A stretch of DNA of 64,000 nucleotides from Candidatus Thioglobus autotrophicus (GTDB lineage Bacteria > Pseudomonadota > Gammaproteobacteria > PS1 > Pseudothioglobaceae). Position numbers and translations under genes: made by a program. The notes below the pieces were generated by a model. The model saw only the letters and a program-made list of their open reading frames with translations. It made no database searches and was not told the DNA's origin. The DNA lies in the NCBI GenBank assembly GCA_022448455.1, contig JAKUUR010000001.1, positions 62,001 through 126,000 of the forward strand, written 5' to 3'. Shown one piece after another: positions 56,220-64,000 of this stretch (position 1 is the first letter of the stretch; each line of letters begins with the position of its first letter).

Positions 56220-56309
56220 AGTCTGTCATCAATAATCCCAATATTATTAGGGATTGGAGAGATATTTGTACGATAAAATAGCGTTATTTTACCGACTGGA
56301 GTCAACAAA

Positions 56310-57392
56310 TTGACAAATTTAACGCAAGAGAAAATTGAAAGCATTCTTAGCACTGTGATTGATGTGCATACCAATAAAGACCTTGTATCTTTAGATAATG
56401 TCAAGAATATTTCCATTGATGATGAAATAGTCAATGTTGAGCTTTTACTTAAATATCCAGCACTGAACTATCATGCAGAACTGCAAGAATCTATTGAAAA
56501 AGCCTTTTCTAAAGCTGGAATTAACTATTCATCTATCTCTATTAAATCAAAAATAGTGTCTCACACCGTTCAAGGTGGTGTTGAAGCTTTACCTGGCGTT
56601 AAAAACATTATTGCTGTCGCCTCTGGCAAAGGTGGCGTTGGAAAGTCAACTACTGCAGTAAATCTAGCGCTCGCACTTCATTCTGAGGGCGCAAAAGTAG
56701 CTCTTCTTGATGCGGACATTTATGGACCATCGCAACCACGCATGTTGGGTGTTAAAGAGCTTAGGCCCGAAGGCATTGAAAATGGCAAAATGAAGCCAGT
56801 TTTAGCATATGGAATACAAGTAATGTCAATTGGATTTTTGGTCGATGAAGCGTCCCCTATGGTTTGGCGTGGACCAATGGTCACTCAAGCCTTAGAGCAA
56901 TTATTAAAAAACACCGAATGGAATGATGTGGATTATATGATTGTAGATCTTCCGCCAGGCACAGGTGACATACAGCTCACGCTATCACAAAGGATTCCTG
57001 TTAGCGGTGCTATTATTGTCACTACACCTCAAGACATTGCTCTTATCGATGCCAAAAAAGGTCTTGGCATGTTTGAGAAGGTCAATATTCCAATTTTAGG
57101 CATTATTGAAAACATGTCTATTCATATCTGCTCAAATTGCGGCCATTCAGAGGAAATATTTGGACATGGAGGCGGTCAAAGTATGGCCCTCGATTCTGAG
57201 ACTAACTTTCTAGGCGCATTGCCGCTTCAACTAGATATTAGAACGGATGTCGATGAGGGGAAACCCACTGTCATAAAAAGCCCAGAAAGCAAGGCTTCTC
57301 AAATTTATCAAGAAATTGCACGTAAAACAGCAGCAACCTTATCACTACAAAGTAAAACGGTGGGCGCTTTTCCAAATATTACAATTGAGTAG
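56310..57392 (+). CDS. mrp: Mrp/ApbC-family iron-sulfur carrier ATPase
   Basis: 360 residues, TTG start at 56310 with GGAG 9 bp upstream. An N-terminal DUF59/MIP18 domain (about 1-85) precedes the P-loop NTPase: deviant Walker A VASGKGGVGKSTTAVNLA, LDADIYGPSQPRMLG, DYMIVDLPPGTGDIQLTLSQ, and the cluster-binding CxxC in HICSNCGHSEEIFG. It binds and transfers [4Fe-4S] clusters to apoproteins. Convergent with fdx (14 bp), so it borders the isc operon. Confidence 0.93.
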   Translation: MTNLTQEKIESILSTVIDVHTNKDLVSLDNVKNISIDDEIVNVELLLKYPALNYHAELQESIEKAFSKAGINYSSISIKSKIVSHTVQGGVEALPGVKNIIAVASGKGGVGKSTTAVNLALALHSEGAKVALLDADIYGPSQPRMLGVKELRPEGIENGKMKPVLAYGIQVMSIGFLVDEASPMVWRGPMVTQALEQLLKNTEWNDVDYMIVDLPPGTGDIQLTLSQRIPVSGAIIVTTPQDIALIDAKKGLGMFEKVNIPILGIIENMSIHICSNCGHSEEIFGHGGGQSMALDSETNFLGALPLQLDIRTDVDEGKPTVIKSPESKASQIYQEIARKTAATLSLQSKTVGAFPNITIE

Positions 57393-57406
57393 TAAACGTT
57401 TTGAAG

Positions 57407-57745
57407 TTAATTGTTTTCGGAAACCTGGTTGATGGTATATTTTGGTATCTCGATAACAATATCCTCCTCAGCAACAACCGCTTGACAGGAAAGTCGAGAG
57501 TCTGGATCAAGCCCCCAAGCTTTATCAAGTAAGTCATCCTCTATTTCGTCAGACTCTTCGATAGAATCAAATCCTTCTCGAATATAGACGTGGCATGTTG
57601 TACATGCATTAGACATCTCACAGGCGTGTTCAATTTCTACATCGTTAGCTAGTAAAGCTCTACAGACGGTAGTTCCAGGTTCAACTTCAATGACGACACC
57701 TTCTGGGCAAAACTCTTCGTTAGGTAGAACAATTATTTGAGGCAT
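57407..57745 (-). CDS. fdx: Isc-system [2Fe-2S] ferredoxin
   Basis: 112 residues, adrenodoxin/Fdx type. Cluster Cys in CEMSNACTTCHVYI (Cx5Cx2C) and the distal SRLSCQAVV. VIEVEPGTTVCRALLANDVEIEHACE starts the domain. It gives electrons for cluster assembly on IscU. Last gene of the isc operon; iscX, which follows fdx in E. coli, is not present. One base separates it from hscA's stop. Confidence 0.95.
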   Translation of the reverse strand: MPQIIVLPNEEFCPEGVVIEVEPGTTVCRALLANDVEIEHACEMSNACTTCHVYIREGFDSIEESDEIEDDLLDKAWGLDPDSRLSCQAVVAEEDIVIEIPKYTINQVSENN

Positions 57746-57746
57746 A

Positions 57747-59609
57747 TTATTCTTCTATTTTTTCACTAAACTCATCAACATTATGACCTTGCATGACGCT
57801 CATAACCGACTTGTTCATGCGCATCTCAACAAATTTAGCGCTTGTTTCTTCTAGTGCTTCAATTGCTGTTTTTATTGCTTTTGCATCATCTGATTCAGCC
57901 AAAGATTCAAGTTCATCTCTTGCTCCAAGGATATCCTTTAACAACAACTCATTAAGAAGTTCTTTGTCAACATCTAATGCAGAGTTAATTGCCTCAATTG
58001 TACGATTAGCATTGACTTTTTGTTCCTGTAGTTGCCTCAGCAAAACGTCTTCTTGGGCGAAAATAACTGAATCCTTTAACATTTTTTCAACTTCAGTATC
58101 AGTCAGCCCATAAGAGGGCTTGATAATGATTTCTGACTTAACTCCAGAAGTTTGCTCTTTCGCGCTAACAGAAAGCAATCCATCAGCGTCGACTTGAAAT
58201 TCTACAAGAATTCGAGCGCTTCCAGCAACCATAGGCGGTATGCCCTTGAGTTCAAACTTTCCAAGAGAGCGGCAATCTTTTGTTAGCTCACGCTCTCCTT
58301 GATATACATGAATGCTCATTCCAGTTTGTCCATCCTTAAAGGTGGTAAATTCTTGAGCCTTCGAAATAGGTATCGTGGTGTTGCGGTGAATCACTTTTTC
58401 AACCAGACCACCCATAGTTTCAAGACCTAGTGATAGTGGCAATACATCCAAAAGCAGGACATCATCTCGGCTTTTATTGCCTGCCAAGATATTAGCCTGT
58501 ATGGCGGCACCTTTGACAACAACTTCATCAGGATTAATTGAGCATAAAACTGGTTTTTTAAACAACTCCCCTACCCTGTCCCTCACTGCGGTCATTCGTG
58601 TTGAGCCGCCAACCATAATGACATCTTTGATCTCAGACATTTCGATACCTGCATCTCTAACAGCTCTCTTTGTCAACAGCAAGGTTCTTTTTAATAACGG
58701 TTCAGTTAATGCTTCAAAGTGAGTCTTGGTGATTTGGTAAAGCTTACCATCAACAAGAAACTCAGCTAAATTCTCACTAGCTAATGTTTCTTTTGCTGTC
58801 CGTGCAAGCAGTTTAATAGTTTGAATTTTAGCGGGTGTTAGCTCACCTAGATCGAGCACTTTTTTACAATCATCAACAATTAATGCATCAAAATCGTCGC
58901 CACCTAAATTGGAATCTCCACCAGTAGAAAGAACTTGAAAAACGCCTTTATTAAAATTAAGCAGTGAAATATCGAATGTACCGCCACCTAGGTCATAAAC
59001 GGCATGAATACCTTCTTCCCCAGACTCTAAGCCATAGGCTAGAGCTGCGGCTGTTGGCTCATTTAACAACCTTAAAACCTTGATACCTGCAAACTTTGCT
59101 GCATCCTTCGTTGATTGCCTTTGTGCGTCATTAAAATAAGCTGGGACTGTGATAACAGCACCCACCAAATCACCCCCAAGTGCTTCCTCGGCTCGGCTTT
59201 TTAATGTGGACAAAATACTAGCTGAAATCTCGACCGCAGACAAATTACCCAATGCCGTTTTAAATAAAACGTTATTCCCTTTTTCAAGCAACCGATATGG
59301 ACAATTTTTGAGTTCACTAACCTCTTTAAATCCCAAGCCCATAAATCGCTTGATTGAAAAGATAGTGTTGGTTGGGTCTGTTTGAGCATAAAGACTAGCT
59401 TCACTACCAACCGTCATCTTTCTGCCCTGTCCAAAATGAACAATTGATGGCAACATCACCTGGTTATTGTTATCCCCTATGATTTTGGTCTCACCACTCA
59501 TGACACTTGCAACTAGCGAGTTTGTCGTTCCTAAATCAATACCATAGGCTAAATTGTGACGGTGAGGTGCAGTTGACTGACCAGGTTCCGAAATCTGTAA
59601 TAATGCCAT
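57747..59609 (-). CDS. hscA: Hsp70-type chaperone HscA
   Basis: 620 residues. [52 protein letters not shown] form the ATPase; the substrate-binding domain starts near [20 protein letters not shown]. Length and the N-terminal extension [13 protein letters not shown] fit HscA rather than DnaK (about 640, with a longer tail). It works with HscB to release clusters from IscU, recognising its LPPVK motif. Between hscB (9 bp) and fdx (1 bp). Confidence 0.96.
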   Translation of the reverse strand: MALLQISEPGQSTAPHRHNLAYGIDLGTTNSLVASVMSGETKIIGDNNNQVMLPSIVHFGQGRKMTVGSEASLYAQTDPTNTIFSIKRFMGLGFKEVSELKNCPYRLLEKGNNVLFKTALGNLSAVEISASILSTLKSRAEEALGGDLVGAVITVPAYFNDAQRQSTKDAAKFAGIKVLRLLNEPTAAALAYGLESGEEGIHAVYDLGGGTFDISLLNFNKGVFQVLSTGGDSNLGGDDFDALIVDDCKKVLDLGELTPAKIQTIKLLARTAKETLASENLAEFLVDGKLYQITKTHFEALTEPLLKRTLLLTKRAVRDAGIEMSEIKDVIMVGGSTRMTAVRDRVGELFKKPVLCSINPDEVVVKGAAIQANILAGNKSRDDVLLLDVLPLSLGLETMGGLVEKVIHRNTTIPISKAQEFTTFKDGQTGMSIHVYQGERELTKDCRSLGKFELKGIPPMVAGSARILVEFQVDADGLLSVSAKEQTSGVKSEIIIKPSYGLTDTEVEKMLKDSVIFAQEDVLLRQLQEQKVNANRTIEAINSALDVDKELLNELLLKDILGARDELESLAESDDAKAIKTAIEALEETSAKFVEMRMNKSVMSVMQGHNVDEFSEKIEE

Positions 59610-59618
59610 ATACTTGTC

Positions 59619-60134
59619 CTATAACCATTCATCCATCAATATATTCGCTTCCTTGTTAAGTTGCTCATAAAACTTTAATTCCCTAACAAGCGTTTTGATC
59701 TCTTGTAAATCTCGTGAATGTCTGAAAGCTTCCGAAATTGACGCGACATTATCCCTGATAAAATCTTGTACTCGCTCTATAAAATCATCCAAAGCTAAGC
59801 TATCTTGTTGTTCCTTAATGCCTTCTAATTGCTCTCTTAGTTCAATTTGTGACAGCAAGAAGTTAGCATCCATATTTGTATCTTTTTCATCAAAAGGATT
59901 TACATCCTCTAAATTTAACAAATAGCTGGCTCGATTCAGTGGGGTTTTAAGAGTTGTATAAGCAGAATTTACAAGTGAAGTGCTTTGCAGTGCTTGGAGC
60001 TGCTCCGGTTGGCTTTTAGTTGCAAAATTATCGGGATGGAATCTTTTAACTTGGGCCTGGTAAGCTTTTTTTAAGGCTTCATTATCAACAAGAAAGGAGG
60101 TTTCAAGGTCAAATAATTCAAAATAATTTTGCAT
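59619..60134 (-). CDS. hscB: Co-chaperone HscB
   Basis: 171 residues. An N-terminal J-domain (NYFELFDLETSFLVDNEALKKAYQAQVKRFHPDNFATKS) with the HPD motif, then the C-terminal three-helix IscU-binding domain (NFLLSQIELREQLEGI...). It delivers IscU to HscA and stimulates ATPase activity. Sits between iscA (33 bp) and hscA. Confidence 0.95.
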   Translation of the reverse strand: MQNYFELFDLETSFLVDNEALKKAYQAQVKRFHPDNFATKSQPEQLQALQSTSLVNSAYTTLKTPLNRASYLLNLEDVNPFDEKDTNMDANFLLSQIELREQLEGIKEQQDSLALDDFIERVQDFIRDNVASISEAFRHSRDLQEIKTLVRELKFYEQLNKEANILMDEWL

Positions 60135-60167
60135 TACCCTAATACCTTTAAAACTTAACGAAACTAA

Positions 60168-60491
60168 TTATACGGTAAATGATTCACCACAACCACATTC
60201 AGCTTTAGAATTAGGATTGTTGAATTCAAAACCTTCATTTAGACCATCTTTTTGGTAATCTACTTCAGTACCGTCAATATAAATTAAGCTTTTGGCGTCA
60301 ATAACCAATTGAACACCTTTATTCTCAAAAAGGGTGTCATCCCCGTTAAGTTTATCTACAAATTCCATGTTGTAACCTAGCCCAGAACAACCAGTAGTTT
60401 GAACAGAGAGACGAACACCAAGACCTGAGCCACGATTTTCTAAAAAATCGGTCATGCGTTTTGCAGCATTGTCAGTTAAGGTGATTGCCAT
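60168..60491 (-). CDS. iscA: Iron-sulfur assembly protein IscA
   Basis: 107 residues. The three conserved Cys occur in [17 protein letters not shown] and [30 protein letters not shown] is the usual start. A-type carrier for cluster transfer to apoproteins, or iron donor. Two bp after iscU. Confidence 0.96.
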   Translation of the reverse strand: MAITLTDNAAKRMTDFLENRGSGLGVRLSVQTTGCSGLGYNMEFVDKLNGDDTLFENKGVQLVIDAKSLIYIDGTEVDYQKDGLNEGFEFNNPNSKAECGCGESFTV

Positions 60492-60493
60492 AA

Positions 60494-60874
60494 TTATCCA
60501 GCTTTACTGTTCAGATCACTAATTGCAGCTTTAATAGCATCTTCAGCCAAAACTGAGCAATGAATCTTCACTGGCGGCAGTTCTAGTTCTTCAACTATTT
60601 CAGTGTTTTTAATTTCTGAGGCTTCGTCAACTGTCTTGCCCTTAACCCACTCAGTCAAAAGTGAAGATGAGGCAATCGCAGATCCACAACCATAAGTTTT
60701 AAATTTAGCATCTTCAATAACACCTTTATCGTTTACCTGAATCTGTAGACGCATCACATCACCACACGCTGGTGCACCAACCATCCCAGTACCAACATTT
60801 TTAGCGTCCTTATCCAGAACACCTACATTACGAGGGTTTTCATAGTGATCCAATACTTTTTTTCCATAAGCCAT
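60494..60874 (-). CDS. iscU: Iron-sulfur cluster scaffold IscU
   Basis: 126 residues. Cluster Cys/Asp ligands in [31 protein letters not shown] and [16 protein letters not shown]; HscA recognition motif LPPVK present. The scaffold on which clusters form from IscS sulfur. 75 bp separate it from iscS. Confidence 0.98.
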   Translation of the reverse strand: MAYGKKVLDHYENPRNVGVLDKDAKNVGTGMVGAPACGDVMRLQIQVNDKGVIEDAKFKTYGCGSAIASSSLLTEWVKGKTVDEASEIKNTEIVEELELPPVKIHCSVLAEDAIKAAISDLNSKAG

Positions 60875-60949
60875 AAGTTACTCCTATTTAACGTTTTAAT
60901 TGCATTCTACACAGTTTAAGTGTGCATTAATCTCATAATTTAAGTGCCT

Positions 60950-62164
60950 TTAGTGGGCAGCCCACTGAACAGTACTCAAATCGATGCCCTCTTTAAACAT
61001 GTCCCATAATGGCGACAAATCTCTTAATTTTTCAACTTTTTCACGTACTAACCTGATAACATCATCAACATCCTTTTCGGTCGTATAGCGACCAATACTG
61101 AAACGGATAGAGCTATGTGCAAGCTCGTCGCTACGACCTAATGCTCGAAGCACATACGATGGTTCAAGACTTGCTGAGGTACATGCTGAGCCAGAAGACA
61201 CAGCGACATCAGAAATAGCCATCATTAAAGACTCTCCCTCAACATAGTTAAAACTGATATTTAAATTGCCAGGGACTCTTTGTTCAATATCACCATTAAT
61301 GACCACCTCCTCCATATCGGAAAAGCCCTCAAGCAAGCGATCTCGGAGCTGTTTTATTTTTTTACCTTCTTCTAACATTTCCGCCTTGGCAATGGCAAAA
61401 GCCTCACCCATACCTACAATCTGGTGTGTCGCTAACGTTCCTGAGCGCATACCACGCTCATGACCACCGCCATGCATTTGAGCTTCTAGTCGAACTCTAG
61501 GTTTACGACTTACATAAAGGGCACCCATGCCTTTTGGTCCATAGATCTTGTGTGCAGAAAAACTCATCAAGTCAACCGGCAGTGACGCTAGATCTATCGA
61601 GATTTTTCCTACGGATTGAGCTGCATCTACATGAAAAAATATTTTGTGTTCTCTACATACATCACCAATAGATTGTATGTCTTGGATGACGCCTATCTCA
61701 TTATTGACATGCATAATTGAAGCTAGAATGGTGTCTTCTCTAATCGCATCTTTAAAGACGTTTATATCCAACAAACCATTTGACGAAGGCTCAAGATAGG
61801 TAACCTCAAAGTCTTCCCTTTCCAACTGACGACAGGTATCTAAGACAGCCTTGTGCTCTGTTTTCATGGTAATAATGTGTTTTCCACGCTTATGGTAAAA
61901 ATTAGCAATACCTTTTATAGCGAGATTGTCAGATTCTGTGGCTCCCGAAGTCCATACAATCTCTCTTGGATCAGCACCTACCAAGCTTGCTACCTGAAAA
62001 CGAGCTTTATCTACGGCTTTTTCAGCCTGCCAGCCATAGTAATGTGAACGAGACGAAGGATTACCAAAATCTCCTTCCTTGGTTAAGTAATTAGCCATTT
62101 TTTTAGCAACACGAGCATCCACAGGTGTTGTGGCTGAATAGTCCATGTAAGTTGGAGTTAGCAT
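60950..62164 (-). CDS. iscS: Cysteine desulfurase IscS
   Basis: 404 residues. PLP Lys in [18 protein letters not shown], catalytic Cys on the loop [53 protein letters not shown]. It supplies sulfur for Fe-S clusters and thiolated tRNA (the substrate SelU later selenates). 19 bp after iscR. Confidence 0.98.
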   Translation of the reverse strand: MLTPTYMDYSATTPVDARVAKKMANYLTKEGDFGNPSSRSHYYGWQAEKAVDKARFQVASLVGADPREIVWTSGATESDNLAIKGIANFYHKRGKHIITMKTEHKAVLDTCRQLEREDFEVTYLEPSSNGLLDINVFKDAIREDTILASIMHVNNEIGVIQDIQSIGDVCREHKIFFHVDAAQSVGKISIDLASLPVDLMSFSAHKIYGPKGMGALYVSRKPRVRLEAQMHGGGHERGMRSGTLATHQIVGMGEAFAIAKAEMLEEGKKIKQLRDRLLEGFSDMEEVVINGDIEQRVPGNLNISFNYVEGESLMMAISDVAVSSGSACTSASLEPSYVLRALGRSDELAHSSIRFSIGRYTTEKDVDDVIRLVREKVEKLRDLSPLWDMFKEGIDLSTVQWAAH

Positions 62165-62183
62165 TATTAAATTTCCTTAATTA

Positions 62184-62648
62184 TTAATTTGTTCCGATAG
62201 CTTCTCTTGTAGTTTGTCTTGTAGCTATTCTTGTAACTTCGTTTGTATTGTAGTCATCAATCACCTGTTGCAGGTTTCTGGTGCTCAAAAAACCCCTTAT
62301 TTGATCACTAACCTCACACCAAAGATGATGAGATAGGCATTGCTTACCTCGAAGACAATTTCTCAATCCGTGGCAACGACGTAGGTCGATATTCTCATCA
62401 ACGGCCTCTATTATTTGAGTGAGTGTGACATTTTCAGCGCTAACATTTAAAAGATAACCACCTCCAGGTCCCCGAATACTTTTAACCAATGAAGCTTTCC
62501 TTAATTTCGCGAAAAGTTGCTCTAGATAAGACAGTGAGATATTTTGTCTTTGAGATATCATATCGAGAGTCACAGGTTTAGCTGACTTGCTTGAAGCAAG
62601 GTCTAACATGGCAGTTACTGCATATCTTCCCTTAGTAGTTAATTGCAT
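62184..62648 (-). CDS. iscR: Fe-S cluster regulator IscR
   Basis: 154 residues, Rrf2 family. Winged HTH MQLTTKGRYAVTAMLDLA and QNISLSYLEQLFAKLRKASLVKSIRGPGGGYLL. Cluster Cys spaced Cx5Cx5C in RRCHGLRNCLRGKQCLSHHLW, as in IscR, followed by the ligand His region. Holo-IscR represses its own operon; a matching type 1 site overlaps the promoter. Confidence 0.96.
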   Translation of the reverse strand: MQLTTKGRYAVTAMLDLASSKSAKPVTLDMISQRQNISLSYLEQLFAKLRKASLVKSIRGPGGGYLLNVSAENVTLTQIIEAVDENIDLRRCHGLRNCLRGKQCLSHHLWCEVSDQIRGFLSTRNLQQVIDDYNTNEVTRIATRQTTREAIGTN

Positions 62649-62677
62649 AGCGTTCTCGGTTTATTAAAATCGGTGTT

Positions 62678-62707
62678 ATTATACTAGTAACCAAGTAAAT
62701 TAGTCAA
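62678..62707 (-). promoter_or_regulatory. Promoter of the isc operon
   Basis: On the minus strand TTGACT (62702-62707), 18-bp spacer, TATAAT (62678-62683). The -35 lies inside the IscR site. Confidence 0.75.
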
Positions 62708-62711
62708 GTAT
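62687..62711 (-). promoter_or_regulatory. Type 1 IscR-binding site
   Basis: The minus strand begins ATACTTGACTAATTTA and fits the known 25-bp type 1 consensus ATASYYGACTRWWWYAGTCRRSTAT at about 21 of 25 positions; mismatches are in the right half-site. It overlaps the -35 and spacer, as in the E. coli iscR promoter. Confidence 0.75.
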
Positions 62712-62728
62712 TAAATTCACTCGATAAT

Positions 62729-63418
62729 TTACTTATTTTCAACCTCTTTTGGATCCTCTTTTACCTCTTCGGAAATACCAGATAAATTGGCAATCTGCTC
62801 ATCAATATCAGCTAAACGTTCAATAATCGAATTAACAGCTTGGACCGTTGGGTCATTGGCGCTACTACTGGTGCTTGCAGCGTAGGAATCAAACTGATCA
62901 TCATCGCTCACTTTTTTCTCAAGAACGCGGCCAGGAATACCGACAACAGTGCAATTATCATCTATGGAATTTACAACTACAGAATTAGAACCAACACGTA
63001 CATTTTTTCCAAGGGTAATTGGGCCCAATATTTTTGCACCCGCACCGATAATAACTCCGTCCTTTAATGTCGGATGTCGTTTCACTTTATCCCAAGAAGT
63101 ACCCCCAAGGGTTACCCCATGGTACATCATACAGTCATCACCAATTTCAGCTGTCTCACCGATCACAACACCCATACCATGATCGATAAAAAAACGGTGA
63201 CCAATAACAGCTCCTGGATGGATTTCAATACCCGTAATCCAACGAGCAAGTGTCGAAATAAAGCGAGCCAACCAGTACAACTTGTATTTCCAAAGGAGGT
63301 GGGTAAATCGGTAAATAATTACGGCCTGAACTCCCGAATAACAGGTAAGAATTTCAAATACGTTTCGTGCAGCGGGGTCACGCTTAAAAACACTGCGTAT
63401 ATCTTCAATCATTTTCAT
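62729..63418 (-). CDS. cysE: Serine O-acetyltransferase
   Basis: 229 residues. N-terminal helical part, then hexapeptide left-handed beta-helix: [38 protein letters not shown] contains the catalytic His pair, and [24 protein letters not shown] continues. Shorter N-terminus than E. coli CysE, like the SAT of isc-linked loci. The tail past residue 175 is acidic and variable. It makes O-acetylserine for cysteine, the sulfur source of IscS. Upstream of iscR on the same strand, 80 bp away. Confidence 0.94.
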   Translation of the reverse strand: MKMIEDIRSVFKRDPAARNVFEILTCYSGVQAVIIYRFTHLLWKYKLYWLARFISTLARWITGIEIHPGAVIGHRFFIDHGMGVVIGETAEIGDDCMMYHGVTLGGTSWDKVKRHPTLKDGVIIGAGAKILGPITLGKNVRVGSNSVVVNSIDDNCTVVGIPGRVLEKKVSDDDQFDSYAASTSSSANDPTVQAVNSIIERLADIDEQIANLSGISEEVKEDPKEVENK

Positions 63419-63492
63419 ATATTAATTATACCATTATTGGTAATTAGGTTTTTTTCTTGACGTATAGTTTCAACATTGTTTATAAGGGTATC

Positions 63493-64000
63493 TTAGTTAT
63501 AAGACTGCGTTGATTTAAATCGGCTATAACTCCACATATATTGATCAGGAAAGCGCCTTATCAGATCCTCAATTGCTCTATTCATAAGGGTTACCTGCTC
63601 GAATAAATCATCACTACTAGAAGTCAAATCAAGGGGCTCAAAGTTAAGATCAAAGCCTCTACCTTTTTTAAGGCGATTTGCCCAACACATAACAACCCGA
63701 GCATTATATTTTTTTGCTAATCTAACTAGTAACGTCATAGTGTTGACAGGGCTATTAAAAAAAGGCGCCATTATACCACCCTCTTGACCAGGATCCTGGT
63801 CAGGCAGTATGCCAACCAGCTCACCCTGTTTGAGTGCACGTTGTAATTTAAGAACGCCTGATTGGTCTGCACTGGCCATAGTTAGGTTTCCTTGATTTCT
63901 GCGTTCAAATAAGTACTGATTTTGTTGCTGTTTTTTTAAAGGCTTAAATAGAAAAGTTATAGCACGAGTATTGGCAATAACTCGTCCGGTAATTTCCCAA
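63493..64000 (-). CDS. Lipid A biosynthesis lauroyl/myristoyl acyltransferase-like protein, partial (5' end outside window)
   Basis: The track begins at the internal Met 63879, but the frame stays open to the window edge, reading WEITGRVIANTRAI upstream, so the real start is outside. At least 169 residues of the LpxL/HtrB family remain: GVLKLQRALKQGELVGILPDQDPGQEGGIMAPFF holds the conserved lipid-binding motif, followed by the C-terminal DQYMWSYSRFKS. It adds secondary acyl chains to lipid A at the inner membrane. Which paralogue (LpxL, LpxM, LpxP) cannot be decided; the catalytic HX4D/E motif is beyond the edge. Confidence 0.88.
   Translation of the reverse strand, partial: WEITGRVIANTRAITFLFKPLKKQQQNQYLFERRNQGNLTMASADQSGVLKLQRALKQGELVGILPDQDPGQEGGIMAPFFNSPVNTMTLLVRLAKKYNARVVMCWANRLKKGRGFDLNFEPLDLTSSSDDLFEQVTLMNRAIEDLIRRFPDQYMWSYSRFKSTQSYN

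Noticed and set aside
56230-56300. Inverted repeats AATCCC/GGGATT and AAAATA/TATTTT between metG and mrp
   Set aside because: Short arms with no T-tract or known motif; divergent promoters must lie here, but I could not define them.
57393-57406. iscX after fdx
   Set aside because: Only 14 bp separate fdx and the convergent mrp, so there is no room for the gene.

Overview
The window reads as a continuous piece of chromosome from an AT-rich gammaproteobacterium, probably marine and free-living. The evidence is gene order shared with Enterobacteria-type gammaproteobacteria (pdxA-rsmA-apaG-apaH; nrdA-nrdB-ferredoxin; iscRSUA-hscBA-fdx; bamA-skp-lpxD-fabZ-lpxA; metG divergent from mrp), a gamma-type RpoH and YggX, short intergenic gaps and strong AT bias. 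A SUP05/Thioglobus-like lineage would fit, but that is inference: no rRNA or diagnostic sulfur gene is present.

Layout. 1-1054: the 5' part of a glutamine-dependent NAD+ synthetase fused in frame to an N-terminal helix-turn-helix domain, with palindromic sites upstream. 1500-5766: a general L-amino-acid ABC transporter (aapJQMP type). 5916-7593: an orphan winged-helix protein and a DMT-family exporter in very AT-rich DNA. 7713-11544: class Ia ribonucleotide reductase with its maintenance ferredoxin, behind twin NrdR boxes. 11541-14724 (minus): selenouridine tRNA modification (selU, selD), a dimeric-type dUTPase and a rhodanese. 14787-20256: ybeD-lipB, then a DUF1015-serC-serA cassette inserted before lipA; a decayed copy of the lipB 3' end remains just upstream of, and overlapping, lipA. 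20397-24533: pdxA-rsmA-apaG-apaH, dapF and a DUF971 gene. 24594-31593: outer-membrane assembly and lipid A genes, then murJ and yggX. 31650-35190: gmk, rpoH, groES, groEL and a terminator. 35226-39461: parE, queC, acpP, fabF. 39458-41654 (minus): a small membrane protein and oligopeptidase A.

41708-54390 is the most accessory-looking stretch: a minus-strand operon for choline oxidation to glycine betaine (betB, betA) continuing into an enolase-superfamily enzyme, a beta-hydroxyacid dehydrogenase and a 2OG-Fe(II) dioxygenase; then a class II aldolase with a class V PLP enzyme, a PhyH-type dioxygenase, a GNAT, an OmpW-like protein and pseudouridine catabolism (psuK with an HTH domain, psuG). 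It ends at tRNA-Ser(GGA).

54579-64000 returns to core functions: metG (short form), mrp, the complete isc Fe-S cluster operon behind a type 1 IscR site, cysE, and an lpxL/htrB-like acyltransferase cut by the window end. Several neighbours are functionally linked: Fe-S assembly supports LipA, ferredoxin and IscR; RpoH sits directly before its expected target groESL; SerA/SerC feed serine to CysE and IscS via cysteine.

I see no CRISPR array, transposase, integrase, prophage or rRNA gene. The least ordinary observations are the HTH-NadE fusion with candidate operators, the lipB scar that records the serine-cassette insertion, and the extended bet operon.
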